From the NCBI GenBank assembly GCA_947483555.1, contig CANKMW010000002.1:1-64000 (forward strand): a DNA stretch of 64,000 bases. Direction: 5' to 3'. The notes below the pieces were generated by a model. The model ran no database searches. It was not told the DNA's origin and was given only the letters and a program-made list of their open reading frames with translations. The position numbers were made by a program, and so were the translations under genes. This stretch comes from Myxococcales bacterium. Lineage in GTDB: Bacteria > Myxococcota_A > Polyangia > Haliangiales > Haliangiaceae. Shown in pieces: positions 61,940 to 64,000 of this stretch (the stretch's first letter is position 1; each line of letters starts with the position of its first letter).

Positions 61940-62913
61940 TGAGGGCGATGGGACGTCCGAGTCGGCACGTCGCGCCCGCCGCGCTCGCGGTGGCGTGGTT
62001 GGTCGGCGGCGGCGTCGGGGTTGGTGCCGCCGCCGCCGAGGCCTGCGCGCCCGCGGCCGTGCTGGTCGGCGACGACGGCCTGGTGCGGACCATCGAGACC
62101 GTGCTGCGCGCCCGTGGCGTGACCGTCGATGGCGACGGCGGCGCGACCAGCACGACGTGCGCGGTGCACGCCGAGGTCACGCCCGACGTCGATCATCACG
62201 TGCGGGTCACGATCACCGACGCCGAGGGTCGCACCATCGAGCGGCTGACCAGCGACGCCGAGACCGCGGCCACCGCGATCGAGTCGTGGGCGCGCCGCGA
62301 CCTGACCGATCCGCTGCTGGTCGGACACGCCGCGGTCGCTGCGCCGCGCGCCGCCGATACGATCGACCGCGCCGGGCTCGCCGCCGGCCCGCGCCAGCGC
62401 CGGATCGAGATCGGCGCCGCGATCGACACCGGCGTCAGCGGCGACGGCGCGCTGTGGGGCGGCGTCCGCGGCCGCGCCTGCGCGATGGTCGGCGACGCCT
62501 GCGTCGGCGCGCTGGTGCGGTACGCACGCGACACCGAGGTGGCGGGCGACTCGGCCGAGCTCGACAACGGTCGCAGCGCGCTCGACCTCACCGTGGTCGT
62601 CGAGCTGCCGCTCGATCGTGACCGCTGGACCGTGACGCCGAGCGCCGGCCTCGGCCAGACCTCGTTGACCGCGGTCCGCGATCTGGTCGGCGAACAGGAG
62701 AGCGAACAGGCGAGTAGCTGGCACCTGTACGCGGGCCTGGCCGCCGGCGCGCGCATCACCAGCGCGTGGACCGCACGCCTCGATTTCGGGGTCGCGCTGT
62801 CGCCGCTGGCTCACGCCCGCCTCGGCGAGGCCGACGGGGTCGACCGTCAGCTCGCCGCCCTGCCCCACGCTCGCGGCTGGCTCGGCCTCGGCCTGCAGTA
62901 CGAGGGGCTGTGA
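61939..62913 (+). CDS. exported beta-rich protein, function unknown
   Basis: 324 residues from ATG 61939, coupled to the lipoprotein gene. A signal peptide ends AAAA-EAC. The first half looks soluble (VLVGDDGLVRTIETVLRARG). The second is strand-rich with aromatic pairs (RRIEIGAAIDTGVSGDGALW, LDLTVVVELPLDRDRWTV, GWLGLGLQYEGL) and may be a small outer-membrane barrel. The ECF sigma gene starts 1 nt after its stop. It is likely an envelope component whose expression is tied to the sigma factor. Confidence 0.65.
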   Translation: MRAMGRPSRHVAPAALAVAWLVGGGVGVGAAAAEACAPAAVLVGDDGLVRTIETVLRARGVTVDGDGGATSTTCAVHAEVTPDVDHHVRVTITDAEGRTIERLTSDAETAATAIESWARRDLTDPLLVGHAAVAAPRAADTIDRAGLAAGPRQRRIEIGAAIDTGVSGDGALWGGVRGRACAMVGDACVGALVRYARDTEVAGDSAELDNGRSALDLTVVVELPLDRDRWTVTPSAGLGQTSLTAVRDLVGEQESEQASSWHLYAGLAAGARITSAWTARLDFGVALSPLAHARLGEADGVDRQLAALPHARGWLGLGLQYEGL

Positions 62914-62914
62914 C

Positions 62915-63508
62915 GTGACCCGGACCGTGCTGTCGTTCCAGCGCTCCGCCGGCACACCGGCCGAGATGTCCGACGAGGCGCTGGTCGCCGCCTGCGCCAC
63001 CGGCGACGGCTCGGCGCTCGGCGCGCTGTTCGACCGTCACCACGACGGCGTGCGCCGCTTTCTCGGCCGGCTGTCGGGCACCGACGATCGTGACCTCGAC
63101 GATCTGGTGCAGGCGACCTTCGAGGTGGTGCCACGCGCCGCCCGCCGCTTCGACGGTCGAGCGCCGGTGCGAACCTGGCTGTTCGGCACGGCGGTCAACG
63201 TGGCGCGCCACCACGTGCGCACGGAGATGCGGCGCAAGCGGCTCGCCGCCACCGCCGCCGAGCAGCCGCGCACCGATGTCCGTGACGCCGGCGACGACGT
63301 GCTCGCTCGCGAACGCGCCGCTCGCCTGCACGACGCGATCGCCGCCTTGCCGATCAAGCTGCGCGAGACGTTCGTCCTGGTCTATCTCGAGGGGCTGTCG
63401 GGCGCCGAGGCCGCCACGATCCTCGACTGCCGGGAGGGTGCGATCTGGAAGCGGCTGCACGAGGCGCGCGCCCGGCTGCGCGACGCGCTCGCCGGAGTCC
63501 TGCCATGA
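62915..63508 (+). CDS. ECF-type RNA polymerase sigma factor
   Basis: 197 residues from GTG 62915. Sigma region 2 covers about residues 20-90 (LVAACATGDGSALGALFDRH, DLDDLVQATFEVVPRAARRF, RTWLFGTAVNVARHH). Region 4 covers about 135-190 (LHDAIAALPIKLRETFVLVY, LSGAEAATILDCREGAIWKR, LHEARARLRDAL). The length and domain content are those of extracytoplasmic-function sigma factors. Its TGA overlaps the ATG of an anti-sigma-like gene, the usual coupling for a sigma/anti-sigma pair. It probably controls envelope genes, perhaps this operon. Confidence 0.9.
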   Translation: MTRTVLSFQRSAGTPAEMSDEALVAACATGDGSALGALFDRHHDGVRRFLGRLSGTDDRDLDDLVQATFEVVPRAARRFDGRAPVRTWLFGTAVNVARHHVRTEMRRKRLAATAAEQPRTDVRDAGDDVLARERAARLHDAIAALPIKLRETFVLVYLEGLSGAEAATILDCREGAIWKRLHEARARLRDALAGVLP

Positions 63509-64000
63509 GGTCGTCGCGCAGCTGCCCGTCGTCCGTCGAGCTCGAGCGTGCGTACTGGTCGAACGACGCCGGGCTCGGTGACCACGCCCGCGGCTGCGCG
63601 CGCTGCGAGCTCGAGTGGGCGGAGATCACGCGCCTGGCCGATGCCGGAAGAGCGCTGGAACCGACGCCGGTGAGCGTGGATCGCCGCGAGGAGCTGCGCG
63701 CGACGCTGCTGTCGAAGGTGCAGCGTCCGGCCGTCGCTCCGGTGCGCACCTGGCGCTGGGCGCTGCTGCCGCTGGCGGCGGCGGCGGCGGCGGTCATGTT
63801 GTGGTGGACGTGGCCAGCCGGGCCGACGGCGCCGGCGCCGCAGGTGGCGGTCGCGAGCCAGCGGCGCAGCGCGGTGCTCGATCACGACGGCGCTCGCTAC
63901 CTGGTGGCCGCACCGCTGCCCGACGAGATCGTGCGCCTCGTCGAGGGTGAGATCTCGGTCCGCGTCGATCCGCTGCAGCCCGGCGAACGCTTTCGCATCA
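63505..64000 (+). CDS. anti-sigma/FecR-like membrane protein (partial, runs off the window)
   Basis: The first 165 residues are visible. HARGCARCELEW holds the HX3CX2C zinc motif of anti-sigma factors, which binds and inhibits the cognate ECF sigma in the cytoplasm. A membrane helix follows (ALLPLAAAAAAVMLWWTWPA), then a FecR-like periplasmic part (VRLVEGEISVRVDPLQPGER). ATG 63505 overlaps the sigma stop (ATGA), so the two are coupled. It should sense an envelope signal and release the sigma factor. The end lies beyond base 64000. Confidence 0.85.
   Translation, partial: MRSSRSCPSSVELERAYWSNDAGLGDHARGCARCELEWAEITRLADAGRALEPTPVSVDRREELRATLLSKVQRPAVAPVRTWRWALLPLAAAAAAVMLWWTWPAGPTAPAPQVAVASQRRSAVLDHDGARYLVAAPLPDEIVRLVEGEISVRVDPLQPGERFRI

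Overview
The window reads as a piece of chromosome from a high-GC myxobacterium (Myxococcota). The evidence is very strong G/C bias at third codon positions on both strands, many secreted lipoproteins with Asp/Gly/Pro-rich spacers after the lipobox, a MYXO-CTERM-type C-terminal sorting tail, several eukaryote-like Ser/Thr kinases (two fused to large ATPase/TPR regions), an FHA-bearing sigma-54 activator, CotH, C-type lectin and kelch domains, and many genes of unknown envelope function. The genus cannot be told from sequence alone. No rRNA, tRNA, CRISPR array or complete insertion sequence was seen.

Layout. (1) 0.1-6.2 kb: an apparent electron-transfer locus with a truncated multihaem cytochrome, an SH3/beta-barrel protein, a haem-motif lipoprotein, an Fe-S flavoprotein and an Fe-S/haem-b membrane protein. 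(2) 6.2-14.1 kb: secreted proteins (DUF11/MYXO-CTERM, TSP3-vWA lipoprotein, two small barrels, an Ig-like lipoprotein) whose upstream regions carry sigma-54-like promoters. (3) 14.5-23.2 kb: metallophosphoesterase, two frameshifted small genes, a thioredoxin with a His/Asp tail, a YHYH protein, a 7TM-PAS-PAS sensor, a Coq4-like protein and a TauE/SafE permease. (4) 23.2-26.6 kb: a lipoprotein operon with duplicated Ig-like modules. (5) 26.8-34.2 kb: glutamate dehydrogenase, a Ser/Thr kinase divergent from a periplasmic protein and kelch lipoprotein, and the FHA/sigma-54 regulator. (6) 34.3-44.5 kb: a CotH kinase-C-type lectin lipoprotein co-transcribed with a Ser-Asp-repeat lipoprotein, then two paralogous kinase-ATPase giants facing each other tail to tail. 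(7) 44.6-49.1 kb: a defence-like island in which an OLD-family nuclease lies between 173-bp direct repeats that duplicate the 5' end of a Type I-like DNA methylase, followed by a short specificity subunit. (8) 49.1-64 kb: copper monooxygenase-like and beta-helix lipoproteins, a giant TPR protein, a vWA lipoprotein, a pentapeptide protein, an alpha/beta-hydrolase-adenylation fusion, and an ECF sigma/anti-sigma operon running off the end.

Two promoter styles stand out. Several secreted-protein genes have GG-N10-GC sigma-54-type elements 2-4 nt (one about 19 nt) before a strong ribosome-binding site. Many regulators and enzymes instead have a TANNNT-like box 5-8 nt before the start codon and no ribosome-binding site, as expected for leaderless mRNAs. 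The most attractive candidate system is the sigma-54-type operon pairing a Ser/Asp-repeat lipoprotein with a CotH kinase-lectin, which suggests kinase and substrate at the cell surface. The direct-repeat-flanked OLD nuclease beside an M/S pair is the second.
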